Shown here: in pieces, positions 12,541-21,406 of the stretch
How positions within the stretch are numbered: the stretch's first letter is position 1
Layout of the letters: the number at the start of each line of letters is the position of its first letter
Assembly (NCBI GenBank): GCA_944324845.1
Contig: CALUXX010000005.1
Location: 62,001 to 126,000 of the forward strand
Direction of reading: 5' to 3'
Length of the DNA stretch: 64,000 nucleotides
Source: Candidatus Gastranaerophilales bacterium
Lineage (GTDB): Bacteria > Cyanobacteriota > Vampirovibrionia > Gastranaerophilales > Gastranaerophilaceae
The notes under the pieces: generated by a model
What the model saw: the letters and a program-made list of their open reading frames with translations, nothing else
Database searches by the model: none
What the model was told of the DNA's origin: nothing
Made by a program: the position numbers and the translations under genes

Positions 12541-12642
12541 GTTTATCCCTCCTTTCTTTTATCGTAATACATAAAATCGTTTAGGACATAAAATATTTGA
12601 TTACTTGTTACAAACAGATACACAAAAAATTTTGTTAAGTAT

Positions 12643-12697
12643 TGTAACAAAAATCCCAATTTGTGAAATTTTCAAAATAAATATTACTTTATATAAG
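12643..12697 (+). promoter_or_regulatory. Shared bipartite promoter element, copy 2
   Basis: TGTAACAAA at 12643-12651, twelve bases, TGAAA at 12664-12668, 23 bases, then TATAAG at 12692-12697, upstream of the gene at 12738. A second, inverted copy of the first block (TTGTTACAA) stands at 12606-12614 and faces dnaB. Confidence 0.6.
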
Positions 12698-12737
12698 TAG
12701 TTAAAGGTTAAGGTTAGTTATTTTTGGGGTAAATATT

Positions 12738-13484
12738 ATGTCAGATTCATTAAGTGTTAACACAAATTTTCAAAACGGATTTAAGTTTCCGTTGGGTAAT
12801 AATTTTAATTTTACGTCTAATTTCAACAATCCGTTAGCTTCAGGAACAAAAAATAATAATTCTTTATTTGGACCATTACAGTCAAGTAATACTTACAGTA
12901 ATGATTTTATGATGTCAGGTTTTGATTTTAATTCGCTTTCTTATGATGAAAAAACAGGAACAATTTTCCAACAAAAACCTGTTCAGGATAACAAAGTTCA
13001 AACATCTACAGCTCAGAAAAATAATGCAGGAGTTTTGAATTTTTCATCTGAACCTTTGCAACAAACAGGTACAAGTTCATTGACGGGAAATGTTTCTTCT
13101 CAAGAACCTAATTTTAGTGAATTGAATAATTATTTAACAAAGCAAGAAAATGCCCAACAACCTACCCCATCTAATATTGGTAAGATAGCAGGTGCGGCAG
13201 TCGGTTTTAGTGCTCCTATTGCAGAAAGAGTTGTTGCAGGGTTGAAAAACGGTTCTGTTATTAAGGCGCTTAATTGGAAACAACTTGCGGTAACTTGTCC
13301 GATTATCGCACTTGCCGGTTATGGTGTAGGATTTTTGGCTGATAAGATTATAAATTCTGTTAAAGGTGTTAAGCCTCAAGTTCAAACAACTGATACGCAG
13401 CAAACAAATACTCAAGTTCAAAATACACAAACTCAGCAAGTTCCTTTACAAACACAATATAAGCCGTTGCAAATTGCTGCATAG
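12738..13484 (+). CDS. Orphan protein with Asn-rich N-terminus and Gln/Thr-rich C-terminus
   Basis: A 248-residue protein with three parts. About 140 N-terminal residues are Asn/Ser/Phe rich and probably disordered. A central segment (about 147-210) has two moderately hydrophobic helices (IGKIAGAAVGFSAPIAERV and TCPIIALAGYGVGFLADKI) that could associate with or cross a membrane. The C-terminal tail is made of repeated TQ/VQ units. There is no signal peptide and no recognised domain. It has its own copy of the bipartite promoter, and GGGG precedes the start. The layout resembles other orphan membrane proteins here. Function unknown. Confidence 0.7.
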   Translation: MSDSLSVNTNFQNGFKFPLGNNFNFTSNFNNPLASGTKNNNSLFGPLQSSNTYSNDFMMSGFDFNSLSYDEKTGTIFQQKPVQDNKVQTSTAQKNNAGVLNFSSEPLQQTGTSSLTGNVSSQEPNFSELNNYLTKQENAQQPTPSNIGKIAGAAVGFSAPIAERVVAGLKNGSVIKALNWKQLAVTCPIIALAGYGVGFLADKIINSVKGVKPQVQTTDTQQTNTQVQNTQTQQVPLQTQYKPLQIAA

Positions 13485-13494
13485 TTTTTAGGAG

Positions 13495-15117
13495 TTAATA
13501 TTCAAGATATTCATCTGTTTCAATACGTTCGATGAGTTCTTGGTATTTTGGATTTGTTGAATTTCCTGCATATCTTAGTAATCTGCGTTTTGCGATTGTT
13601 TTTAAGTAATCTGTTTTTTCAGGGTTGCCTTTTTCTACAAAAAACATCATTGCTTGTTTTCTGTGTTCAAATAATTCATCTTCCGGCATTTTGGCAAGTA
13701 CATCCCCAAATGTTTGTTCTCTTAATTTTCTGTCCCACTCATATAATGGGGTATCTAAGTAACAGAAGGTTTTTGCATAAGATAAAATACAAGGTGTCCA
13801 AGATACATCTTCGTATTTTAATATTCCAAGCGGATGTTCTTTTACTATGGATGCTTTATAAAGTTTATTCCATATTGCGCAGTTATATAGATTTGGGGTG
13901 TATAGAATAGATAAATATTTATCTATATCGATTGGAGTATCTGTTTCAAAAGGCAAAATGCAATGTGTTGTATAGCCATTGTCAACAAGTCTGTATAGTG
14001 GTGCGATTGCTATATCACAGTTGTTTTTGGTGATTGTTTCGTATAATTTGTCAAGCATATCAGGACGAATCATATCGTCATTATCCATAAATGCTATATA
14101 TTCACCATTTGCCATTTTTATTCCTGTATTTCTGGTATCTGCAACACCACCATTGATTTTTTGTAAAGATTTAACGTTATCGTATTCTGATTCGTACCAA
14201 TCTATAATTTTTTGTGTTGAATCCGTACTTCCATCATTTACAATTATTATTTCAAAATCATCAAAATTTGAGGCAAGTGCTGTGTCTATACTTCTGGCAA
14301 TATAATCTTGAGCATTGTATGCAGGTATAATCAAAGATATTTCTATTGTGCCAAATTCTTTTGGTGTTGCGGTTACATAATCAGATGTTTTTACAAAGAT
14401 TTTTCCGTTTGGTGAATTGATGTATGCTTTTACATAAAATTTTGTGTTTATGTCGTAATTTTTCAGATAAGCATAATGTCTTAGACCATCTGAGGTTTCA
14501 AATATCGGATAATCAGAACCTTCTTGATAGACTACAAATCCATCAGCTCTGCCTTTATATAACCAAGATAAAAATAGTTTTTCTCCATAAGATTTGTGAA
14601 TTGTCAGTTCTTCAAATTTATCTTTTGAACAGCTGAAAATATCTGAAGAATTTAAAATTTCTCTGGAATTATCAGGTTTTATATTGAAGGGTTTTATTTT
14701 GTATGAAATATTTTCTTTATTTTCAATTAGTAGGGATGTTTTTTCGCAGTTTTGTTTCCCGCCAAAATTTTTATCGCCGTTGTCACAGTACAATCGGTAA
14801 CTTTTGGCTTGCGGATATTCGCTGAAAAATATTTGAAGTTTTCCGTTATCTTTTGGGATTGCGATTGCGTCTATTTTTTCATTGTCAAAGGTTATTTTTA
14901 TTGATTCATCAACAACGGTTCCTTCTTTTATTGCTTGAACAAAACAGGTATTTTGTCCAAATGGCAGCAGCGAAAGTGTGATAAAATTTGTATCGAAAAC
15001 TTTTGCGTATTCTACAAAATTATCTTTTATCTTGCAAAAAACGCGAAAATAATCTGCCTCTATTTTGTTCCAAGATGCAATAATTTGGGAATTTTTTGTG
15101 CTTATATTAAATTTCAT
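13495..15117 (-). CDS. Family 2 glycosyltransferase with N-terminal beta-sandwich (FN3-like) region
   Basis: The C-terminal part (about 255-480) is a GT-A glycosyltransferase family 2 domain: SLIIPAYNAQDYI, VNDGSTDSTQ, GGVADTRNTG, and the metal-binding DNDD in AFMDNDDM. It would transfer a sugar from a nucleotide-sugar, probably for a surface glycan. The N-terminal ~250 residues are unusual: three consecutive ~80-residue segments of alternating beta pattern (each with a W or F near the start and a YxVxA-type end), suggestive of FN3-like modules. There is no membrane segment. This arrangement resembles glycosyltransferases that read a preceding oligosaccharide or protein, but that is inference. 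Confidence 0.8.
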   Translation of the reverse strand: MKFNISTKNSQIIASWNKIEADYFRVFCKIKDNFVEYAKVFDTNFITLSLLPFGQNTCFVQAIKEGTVVDESIKITFDNEKIDAIAIPKDNGKLQIFFSEYPQAKSYRLYCDNGDKNFGGKQNCEKTSLLIENKENISYKIKPFNIKPDNSREILNSSDIFSCSKDKFEELTIHKSYGEKLFLSWLYKGRADGFVVYQEGSDYPIFETSDGLRHYAYLKNYDINTKFYVKAYINSPNGKIFVKTSDYVTATPKEFGTIEISLIIPAYNAQDYIARSIDTALASNFDDFEIIIVNDGSTDSTQKIIDWYESEYDNVKSLQKINGGVADTRNTGIKMANGEYIAFMDNDDMIRPDMLDKLYETITKNNCDIAIAPLYRLVDNGYTTHCILPFETDTPIDIDKYLSILYTPNLYNCAIWNKLYKASIVKEHPLGILKYEDVSWTPCILSYAKTFCYLDTPLYEWDRKLREQTFGDVLAKMPEDELFEHRKQAMMFFVEKGNPEKTDYLKTIAKRRLLRYAGNSTNPKYQELIERIETDEYLEY

Positions 15118-15170
15118 ACAATAACCTCTTTTTGCTGATTATATCAAATTTTTGTCAAAAAGTTCAAATC

Positions 15171-15485
15171 TTAAGATTTGTGGAATGTTTTTTCTGTCAT
15201 TTCCATCCATTTTGAATGGGTATAATTTTCATAACTTTTGGCAAATTTTATTAATGCACTGACAAGTGTTCTGCCGCTTTCGGATTTGCCTACAATTAAA
15301 TAATCTCCATTTTCATTTTCGCAATAGAGAATTTCTTTATGCACAATTTTATCGATATGGTTTTTAGGATTTTTTGTGATAACTTTTTTCAACCAGGTGT
15401 GGAGTAGTTTTAATGGGGTTGTTTTTTTAGTTAGTAATTCTTCGTTATGTTCTTGTAAGAATTTTGCATATTCACTTATTATCAT
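15171..15485 (-). CDS. Orphan protein downstream of comF
   Basis: A 104-residue basic, helical protein starting MIISEYAKFLQEHNEE. The start at 15485 has GAGGA upstream and begins one base after the comF stop codon, implying translational coupling. No domain, signal peptide or membrane segment is recognised. The phrase YLIVGKSESGRTLVSALIKF lies near residues 65-85. A role together with the ComF-like phosphoribosyltransferase is possible but only from position. Confidence 0.65.
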   Translation of the reverse strand: MIISEYAKFLQEHNEELLTKKTTPLKLLHTWLKKVITKNPKNHIDKIVHKEILYCENENGDYLIVGKSESGRTLVSALIKFAKSYENYTHSKWMEMTEKTFHKS

Positions 15486-15486
15486 T

Positions 15487-16137
15487 TTAGTCCTCAAATG
15501 GTGTCGTTGCTGCAAAACATGTTATATCATATATTTGATATTTGTGTAATTCTGTTATCATTTCTTCAAATGTTGAACCTGTTGTGCAAATATCGTCAAT
15601 TATCAGAATTTTTTTGTTTGGAATAAGTTCTTGTTTGTTTACTGAAAAACAGCTTTTCAGATTGGATAATCGTTCGGTTTTATTGAGTTTATATTGTGGT
15701 TTTGTATCTTTTATTCTTTCAATAAGTTTTGTATTAACGCTGTAGCCTGAAAATTTTGCAAATTCTTCTGCAACAAGTTCCATATGATTATATTTTCGTT
15801 GTTTTTTGCGCTTGAAATATATTGGTACAGGTACAATTTGAAAATCTCCTTCAATATCAAGTTTTTGCCAATATTCCCACATATATTTTGCAAGGTAATA
15901 TGCTAAATCTTTTTGTCGATGGTATTTTAAACCTCTAATCATTTTCTGTAAAATTTTTGAATATACACCTGCACAATATACACAAGTTTCAAAAATGGTG
16001 CGATTAATTTTAATCGGTAAAAATTCCAGTTCGTCATAACAAGTTGAGCACATTTTTACGGATTCTTTTGATTTTGCGCAAAAATAACATTTCTTTTTGT
16101 ATATCCAGTCTAGTAAGCCGATTAAAAAACTTTTCAT
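15487..16137 (-). CDS. comF: ComF-family amidophosphoribosyltransferase-like protein
   Basis: The 216-residue protein has the ComF layout: an N-terminal zinc finger (CYFCAKSKESVKMCSTC, about 18-34, then CVYC), a central VPVP/YNH region (QIVPVPIYFKRKKQRKYNHM) and the PRPP-binding loop LIIDDICTTGSTFEEM (about 175-190). ComF supports DNA uptake in transformable bacteria; its exact reaction is not settled. A dprA gene at 40863 is a second competence-type gene in the window. Confidence 0.92.
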   Translation of the reverse strand: MKSFLIGLLDWIYKKKCYFCAKSKESVKMCSTCYDELEFLPIKINRTIFETCVYCAGVYSKILQKMIRGLKYHRQKDLAYYLAKYMWEYWQKLDIEGDFQIVPVPIYFKRKKQRKYNHMELVAEEFAKFSGYSVNTKLIERIKDTKPQYKLNKTERLSNLKSCFSVNKQELIPNKKILIIDDICTTGSTFEEMITELHKYQIYDITCFAATTPFED

Positions 16138-16214
16138 AAATTTATGCTAGCATATAATTTTTCTATTGTAAAAATTATGATTAAATAAAATTTGCTTGTG
16201 ATAAACTTTTAAAT

Positions 16215-17396
16215 ATGAAAAAGATTTTGATATTTTTAGCGGTAATTTTATTTTCTACAATTCCATCTTTTGCGGTGGAAGAAAATTTAACATTTTTGTA
16301 TATTAACGGTTCAAATAATAACGATACAAAAATGAAAGATTGGTATATAAATGGGGTGAATAAATTACATCCTGTTTTGAAGAAAAAATTTGAACAAAAC
16401 AGTTCCATAAAAAAATGGGCTCAAGACAATAAGTTGACTATTGATGATGATCCACAGATATTTTTCTGGGGGTATGACAGTAAAGATGATTTGGATTTTG
16501 TAAAAGACAGATTAAATCTTTCAAAAGCATTTAGTTCAACTTTGGCTTATGGAATAAGAAGTTTGCTTACTCAATATATGCACGATGCTATTTGGGTTCA
16601 GAAAACTCATAATATGTTACCTTTGTTGGATTCTTTAAATGAAAGGGTTAAAGAACAATATGCACAAGGAAAACATGTTATTCTTTACGGTTATTCTGCC
16701 GGTACTTTTATAAATTATCAATATATGATTTATAAACTTCCTTATATAAATCTTGAAAAATTGTTTACTTCTTTGGGGATGGATGAAGATTTTATTGGTT
16801 TTGTCAAAGAAAATCCTATGAAAAATACTTGCTTGTCTGCCCTTTCTGATTCAAAGGGAAATATTGGTGTAATTTCAAATACAGGTCATTTAGTTTTAAA
16901 TCAGAATGTTGATCAATTAAAAGATAATTATCTAAAACTTGATAAAGCAACAGAACAATATTGTGCGCCTGATGGTGCAGTTAAGGGTTTTGTGAATTTC
17001 GCAAGTCCAATACCTTTATTTTATTCTGATATTACTGACAAAGATTATCAGATTACATTTTTCACTAAGTATGCAATAAAATATGTTCTTGAAAATGGTT
17101 TATATTTTTTAACTGTTAATTTTAGAGAAGATCCATTAGGATTTCCGTCAGGCAGAAATTTAACTGCTAAACAATATGAGCAAGTTCTCAATGTAACTTT
17201 GGATAATCCGACAGGCGTTATTTATGATAATTCAAGTGTTTGGTCAAAGCGTTCTGCTTTTATTGCACACACTTCATATTGGTCAGCGAGAAATGTTTTT
17301 GCTAAAGCTGTTGTTAAAAGTTTTGTTGACGGTACAAAATTTCAATATAATGAAGAATATCAGCAACAGGTTTTAAATAAGGAAAAGAAAAATTAG
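16215..17396 (+). CDS. Secreted alpha/beta-hydrolase-like protein
   Basis: The protein (393 residues) begins with a signal peptide (MKKILIFLAVILFSTIPSFA, cleaved near residue 20). The nucleophile-elbow sequence LYGYSAGTF (GxSxG) near residue 158 suggests a serine hydrolase of the lipase/esterase fold. A candidate late Asp/His pair is not obvious; FIAHTSYW near 355 may supply the histidine. A central stretch (about 70-110) is predicted helical. It is followed 12 bases later by an orphan gene and then nagZ, so the three are probably one transcript linked to envelope turnover. The substrate is unknown. Confidence 0.65.
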   Translation: MKKILIFLAVILFSTIPSFAVEENLTFLYINGSNNNDTKMKDWYINGVNKLHPVLKKKFEQNSSIKKWAQDNKLTIDDDPQIFFWGYDSKDDLDFVKDRLNLSKAFSSTLAYGIRSLLTQYMHDAIWVQKTHNMLPLLDSLNERVKEQYAQGKHVILYGYSAGTFINYQYMIYKLPYINLEKLFTSLGMDEDFIGFVKENPMKNTCLSALSDSKGNIGVISNTGHLVLNQNVDQLKDNYLKLDKATEQYCAPDGAVKGFVNFASPIPLFYSDITDKDYQITFFTKYAIKYVLENGLYFLTVNFREDPLGFPSGRNLTAKQYEQVLNVTLDNPTGVIYDNSSVWSKRSAFIAHTSYWSARNVFAKAVVKSFVDGTKFQYNEEYQQQVLNKEKKN

Positions 17397-17408
17397 AGGT
17401 ATTTTATA

Positions 17409-18005
17409 ATGGAAAATATTAAAGAAAAAACAGTTTTGTTTGATCCTGGGTATGCCCAACATACAACTATACTTTCTATAAGTGCGGAATATATTTATAA
17501 TTCTATTAATCAGTTTAAAAATTTTGGGCAAAAGAAAATGAAATTTAAAATGCTTTACCCGCAAATTTTGAGAATGGTTGATAATAATGTCGGATTTTGT
17601 TTAGGCTGTTTATTATGGGCTGTTTATATCAAGGGTTTGGGTGATGTGAAAATCGAAGGAAATCCTTGCTTGGGTGATACTTATAATAAAGAAGAAGCGG
17701 TTGAAGAAGTTGATTATTCTATTGAATTTTTTAATAGATTGAAAAAAGACGTAAAATATTATCTTGGCTCTGATTATGAAATCAATCCTTTACATATTAA
17801 AATCTTAGAATTATATAAAGATTTTCTTGTTTTAAATTGCAGTTTTGTAAATACAAAAACATCTTCAGATGTTATTTTGCCAGAAGGGTTTGAAATTCCG
17901 CCAGAAGAAAATCTTGAAAAAATTCATTCCAAAATTCAAGAAGTTATCACATCAGGCAACTTGCTTGATTTAGTTGAAGTTTTTGAACTTACTTATAGGG
18001 GATAA
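17409..18005 (+). CDS. Orphan cytoplasmic protein between hydrolase and nagZ
   Basis: The product (198 residues) is not recognised. It has no signal peptide. The middle has NVGFCLGCLLWAVYIKGLG, a short hydrophobic, Cys-containing helix, and the rest is acidic and helical. GAGG stands ten bases before the ATG. It lies 12 bases after the secreted hydrolase and 7 bases before the nagZ start, so it is almost certainly cotranscribed with them. Confidence 0.7.
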   Translation: MENIKEKTVLFDPGYAQHTTILSISAEYIYNSINQFKNFGQKKMKFKMLYPQILRMVDNNVGFCLGCLLWAVYIKGLGDVKIEGNPCLGDTYNKEEAVEEVDYSIEFFNRLKKDVKYYLGSDYEINPLHIKILELYKDFLVLNCSFVNTKTSSDVILPEGFEIPPEENLEKIHSKIQEVITSGNLLDLVEVFELTYRG

Positions 18006-18012
18006 ATCAAAA

Positions 18013-18987
18013 TTGGCAAATTTAAAAGAAAAGTTATACCAGATGTTTATTTTGGGGCTTGATGGCGGGAATTGCCAAAAGGCTTTGGAATGTGGTTTGG
18101 GTGGAGTTATATTTTTTACAAAAGATATTCATTCAGAGAACCAATTTAAAAATTTGGTTAGCAATTTGAAAAATAAAAGCCTAATTCCGCCTTTTATGTC
18201 TATCGATCAAGAAGGTGGAAGGGTAGAAAGAACAGAAAATATTCACAATGGTAAAAAATATTTATCTGCTAAATTTGCGTTTGAAAAAGGGCTTGATTAT
18301 CTTGAAAAACAAACAAATGAGATTGCTCAAGAACTTAATTTATGTGGAATAAATTTAAACTTTGCTCCTTGTATTGATACAAATACTAATCCTAATAACC
18401 CCATAATAGGTGAGCGTGCATTTTCGTCTATTCCTGATGAGGTTATATCAGGAGAAAAAATTGTTTCAAAATGTTATAAAAACCATGGTATTGTTCCTTG
18501 TGTTAAACATTTCCCCGGACATGGCGATGCTAATGCTGATAGTCATCTTACACTTCCAGTGATTGATTTACCTTTATCAGAAATGGAAAAAACTCATATA
18601 AAACCGTTTGATTTTGCGATAAAAAATGGTGCAGATATGGTTATGGCAGCACATCTTCATTGTACTTGTTTTGATAAAGATGTTATTCCGACTTCATTAA
18701 GTAAAAATGCTTTAGGGTACTTGAGAAATGTTTTAAATTATGATGGGGTGATAATATCCGATGATATGATAATGAAAGGTGTTGCTGATTTTGGGGATGT
18801 TGAGGCCTGCGAAATGGGTATAAGAGCCGGATTAAATATGTTTATTTATAGAAATTCTGATGAAAAAACGATTAATATAATTGAACAAATTTATAAAAAA
18901 ATCGTTAATAATAGTGAGTTGCAAAAATGTGTGGAAAGTTCTTATCATAAAATAATTATGTTAAAATCGAAGTATAATATATTATAA
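18013..18987 (+). CDS. nagZ: GH3 beta-N-acetylhexosaminidase (NagZ-like)
   Basis: NagZ-type GH3 enzymes release N-acetylglucosamine from muropeptides during cell-wall recycling. The signature loop KHFPGHGDANADSH, with the catalytic His-Asp pair, is near residues 165-178, and the nucleophile Asp is in IISDDMIMKG near 249. At about 324 residues it is a single-domain enzyme. The start is set at TTG 18013 with AGGGGAT upstream and just after the previous stop; the open frame extends further upstream into that gene. No signal peptide, consistent with cytoplasmic recycling. Confidence 0.92.
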   Translation: MANLKEKLYQMFILGLDGGNCQKALECGLGGVIFFTKDIHSENQFKNLVSNLKNKSLIPPFMSIDQEGGRVERTENIHNGKKYLSAKFAFEKGLDYLEKQTNEIAQELNLCGINLNFAPCIDTNTNPNNPIIGERAFSSIPDEVISGEKIVSKCYKNHGIVPCVKHFPGHGDANADSHLTLPVIDLPLSEMEKTHIKPFDFAIKNGADMVMAAHLHCTCFDKDVIPTSLSKNALGYLRNVLNYDGVIISDDMIMKGVADFGDVEACEMGIRAGLNMFIYRNSDEKTINIIEQIYKKIVNNSELQKCVESSYHKIIMLKSKYNIL

Positions 18988-19024
18988 GTAAATGATTAGG
19001 AAATGGTTACAGGCAGGTTCTAAG

Positions 19025-19432
19025 ATGAAAAAGATTATATTATTAGTTTTATTTATTTTAATTACATCTTTTAATGCGAGGGTTATTGCTGCCAAACCAT
19101 TGAATTATTGTCCTACATTTGATGAACTTCAGGCTAAGAATTCATATTTTCAATCAATACGTTTACGCTATGGAATGAATACAGGTTTATCCCCAACACT
19201 TGAAGAAAGTTCATTTTACAAGAGTGTTGTAAATGCTTGTTTAGCATATTTTGAAGATGAACCAAAAGATGTTGATTGTTCAAAATTAAAAACATTATCT
19301 TCTGCATATGCATATCGTAATTTTAGAAATACAACAATGAAAAATAAAATAAAAAAGACTATTGCAAATTATTCAGGACAATGTAAAGCAGAGTCAGATG
19401 CAGCAACAATGTTGTTGCCAAGATTTCGTTAA
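19025..19432 (+). CDS. Small secreted cysteine-containing protein
   Basis: A 135-residue protein with a signal peptide (MKKIILLVLFILITSF, cleaved near AKP). The mature part has four cysteines (YCP, NAC, DCS, QCK), suggesting two disulfides in the periplasm or outside. No domain is recognised. The ATG at 19025 is preferred over an in-frame ATG at 18992, because the signal peptide begins there and CAGG precedes it. It stands alone between nagZ and the thrS leader. Confidence 0.7.
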   Translation: MKKIILLVLFILITSFNARVIAAKPLNYCPTFDELQAKNSYFQSIRLRYGMNTGLSPTLEESSFYKSVVNACLAYFEDEPKDVDCSKLKTLSSAYAYRNFRNTTMKNKIKKTIANYSGQCKAESDAATMLLPRFR

Positions 19433-19468
19433 TAAATAAAATAATATAGAAAATTTGTATGTCTGTAA

Positions 19469-19593
19469 TATAATAGTTTCGTAGTTAGTTAGAGGGGTCC
19501 ACCTCGGGAGTAAATCATTCTTTCAAGTGTTTTTGACTGAAGCGGTTATATCCGAAAAGATTTACATACTTTAAAAGGACAGAAAGAAGAAAA
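19469..19593 (+). promoter_or_regulatory. Promoter and structured 5' leader of thrS
   Basis: TATAAT at 19469-19474 is a good -10. The ~110-base leader can fold into a hairpin GAGG/CCTC (19492-19505) and then a three-way junction closed by GTAAATC/GATTTAC (19510-19516 with 19559-19565). The junction holds TTCA(A)GT/ACTGAA (19522-19541) and CGG/CCG (19543-19554). It is not a T-box: no specifier stem or AGGGTGGNACCGCG was found. AAAAGGA follows as ribosome binding site. Regulation of ThrS through its own leader is known in E. coli; here it is a hypothesis. Confidence 0.5.
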
Positions 19594-21390
19594 ATGGAAA
19601 AAAACAACGAAACTTTGTCTATTCTTAGACACTCAACATCACACATTATGGCTCAAGCAGTACAAAGCCTTTTCCCGTCTGCAAAGTTAGCAATAGGACC
19701 GGCAACTGCTGAGGGGTTTTATTATGACTTTGATTTAACAGATGGTCATGCTTTCACAGAAGAAGATCTTGTAAAAATCGAAGAAAAAATGAAAGAAATA
19801 ATAAAACAAAATTTAACTTTTGAAAGATATGAAATTCCTGATGTTGAAGCTCAAATTAAAGCATTCAAAGATGAAGGCGAGATTTACAAAGCAGAATTAT
19901 TGGAAGAACACAAAAACGACAATCCAACTTTATACATTACAAAAGATAAAGATGGAAATGCTTTATTTAATGACCTTTGTGCAGGTCCTCACCTTCCAAA
20001 TACTTCATATATAAAGGCAAATGCAATAAAATTATTAAAAGTAGCAGGTGCTTATTGGCGTGGCAACGAAAATAATAAAATGCTTCAAAGAATTTATGCA
20101 ACTGCATACTGGACAAAAGAAGATTTACAAGATTATTTAACATTTTTAGAAGAAGCAGAAAAACGTGATCACAGAAAATTAGGTACAAAACTTGATTTGT
20201 TCTCAACAAGAGAAGAATTAGGCGGCGGACTTGTTTTGTGGCATCCAAATCTGGCAATAGTAAGAGAGCAAATTGAAAACTATTGGAGAGAAGAACACAG
20301 AAAACGCGGTTATGTAATTGTAAATACTCCACATATTGCAAAATCAAAACTTTGGGAAATTTCAGGTCACGCAGACCATTATAGAGAAAATATGTTCTTT
20401 ATTCAAAAGGATGAAGATTCAGATGATCAATTCATTTTAAAACCAATGAATTGCCCATTCCATATTTTGATTTACCAAGCAAACAGATATTCATATCGTT
20501 CATTACCGTTGAGAATGGCTGAATTGGGTACTGTTTATCGTAAAGAAAAATCAGGTGCATTATCAGGTTTAACTCGTGTTCAAGGATTTACTCAAGATGA
20601 TGCTCACATTTTCTGTACACCGGAACAGCTTGTTGATGAAATTAACAGAGTAATCGATTTTGTTGCAGATACAATGAAAATTTTCAATATGGAATTTGAA
20701 GTGGAATTATCTACTCGTCCTGAAAGTTTTGTTGGTGAAATCGAAAATTGGGATAAAGCAGAGGCCGGTTTGAAAGAAGCAATGGACAGACGTGGAATGA
20801 AGTACGATATCAATGAAGGTGACGGTGCTTTCTATGGTCCGAAAATTGACTTCAAAATAAAAGATGCTATTGGAAGAACTTGGCAGTGTGCAACTATTCA
20901 GTTAGATTTTAATTTACCTGCAAGATTTGATATCAAATATCAAGATAAAGACGGCCAGTTGAAGACTCCGTTGATGCTTCACCGTGTAATATTTGGTTCA
21001 ATGGAAAGATTCCACGGCATTTTGATTGAACATTACGCAGGATGTTTCCCGGCATGGCTTGCTCCAACTCAAGTTAATATTGTACCAATTTCAAATGAAA
21101 AACACGTGGACTTTGCGGAAAAAGTTTATAACAAGATGCGTGAAGCAGGTATAAGAGTAAACTTGGATGATCGTTCAGAAAGTATGAACTATAAAATTAG
21201 AGAAAGTTTACAGGATAAGAAAATACCTTATGTTTGTGTAATCGGAGATAAGGAAGTTGAATCAAATTCTGTAGCTGTTCGTGCAAGAGGTATCGGTCAA
21301 GTTGGAACATTTACAGTAGATGAATTTATTGAAAAAGTTTTAGAAGAAATAGAAACTAAATCAAATAATTCATTTGCAAAAGCACAATAG
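19594..21390 (+). CDS. thrS: Threonyl-tRNA synthetase lacking the N-terminal TGS domain
   Basis: ThrS charges tRNA-Thr. The 598-residue protein has the editing domain from its very start (HSTSHIMAQAV near 11-21, then the second zinc/editing region CAGPHLP), the class II core with MNCPFH and the motif 2 region (YRKEKSGALSGLTRVQGF), motif 3 (MLHRVIFGSMERF) and a C-terminal anticodon-binding domain. Family members are usually about 640 residues and start with a ~60-residue TGS domain, which is missing here. A structured leader precedes it and a strong terminator follows. Confidence 0.96.
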   Translation: MEKNNETLSILRHSTSHIMAQAVQSLFPSAKLAIGPATAEGFYYDFDLTDGHAFTEEDLVKIEEKMKEIIKQNLTFERYEIPDVEAQIKAFKDEGEIYKAELLEEHKNDNPTLYITKDKDGNALFNDLCAGPHLPNTSYIKANAIKLLKVAGAYWRGNENNKMLQRIYATAYWTKEDLQDYLTFLEEAEKRDHRKLGTKLDLFSTREELGGGLVLWHPNLAIVREQIENYWREEHRKRGYVIVNTPHIAKSKLWEISGHADHYRENMFFIQKDEDSDDQFILKPMNCPFHILIYQANRYSYRSLPLRMAELGTVYRKEKSGALSGLTRVQGFTQDDAHIFCTPEQLVDEINRVIDFVADTMKIFNMEFEVELSTRPESFVGEIENWDKAEAGLKEAMDRRGMKYDINEGDGAFYGPKIDFKIKDAIGRTWQCATIQLDFNLPARFDIKYQDKDGQLKTPLMLHRVIFGSMERFHGILIEHYAGCFPAWLAPTQVNIVPISNEKHVDFAEKVYNKMREAGIRVNLDDRSESMNYKIRESLQDKKIPYVCVIGDKEVESNSVAVRARGIGQVGTFTVDEFIEKVLEEIETKSNNSFAKAQ

Positions 21391-21406
21391 TAATTGTATA
21401 AATCGA

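Noticed and set aside
19481-19593. T-box riboswitch before thrS
   Set aside because: No T-box sequence, specifier loop or terminator/antiterminator pair is present in the leader.
19967-20347. 126-residue minus-strand frame in thrS
   Set aside because: Leu-rich shadow of the thrS frame; no start signal.
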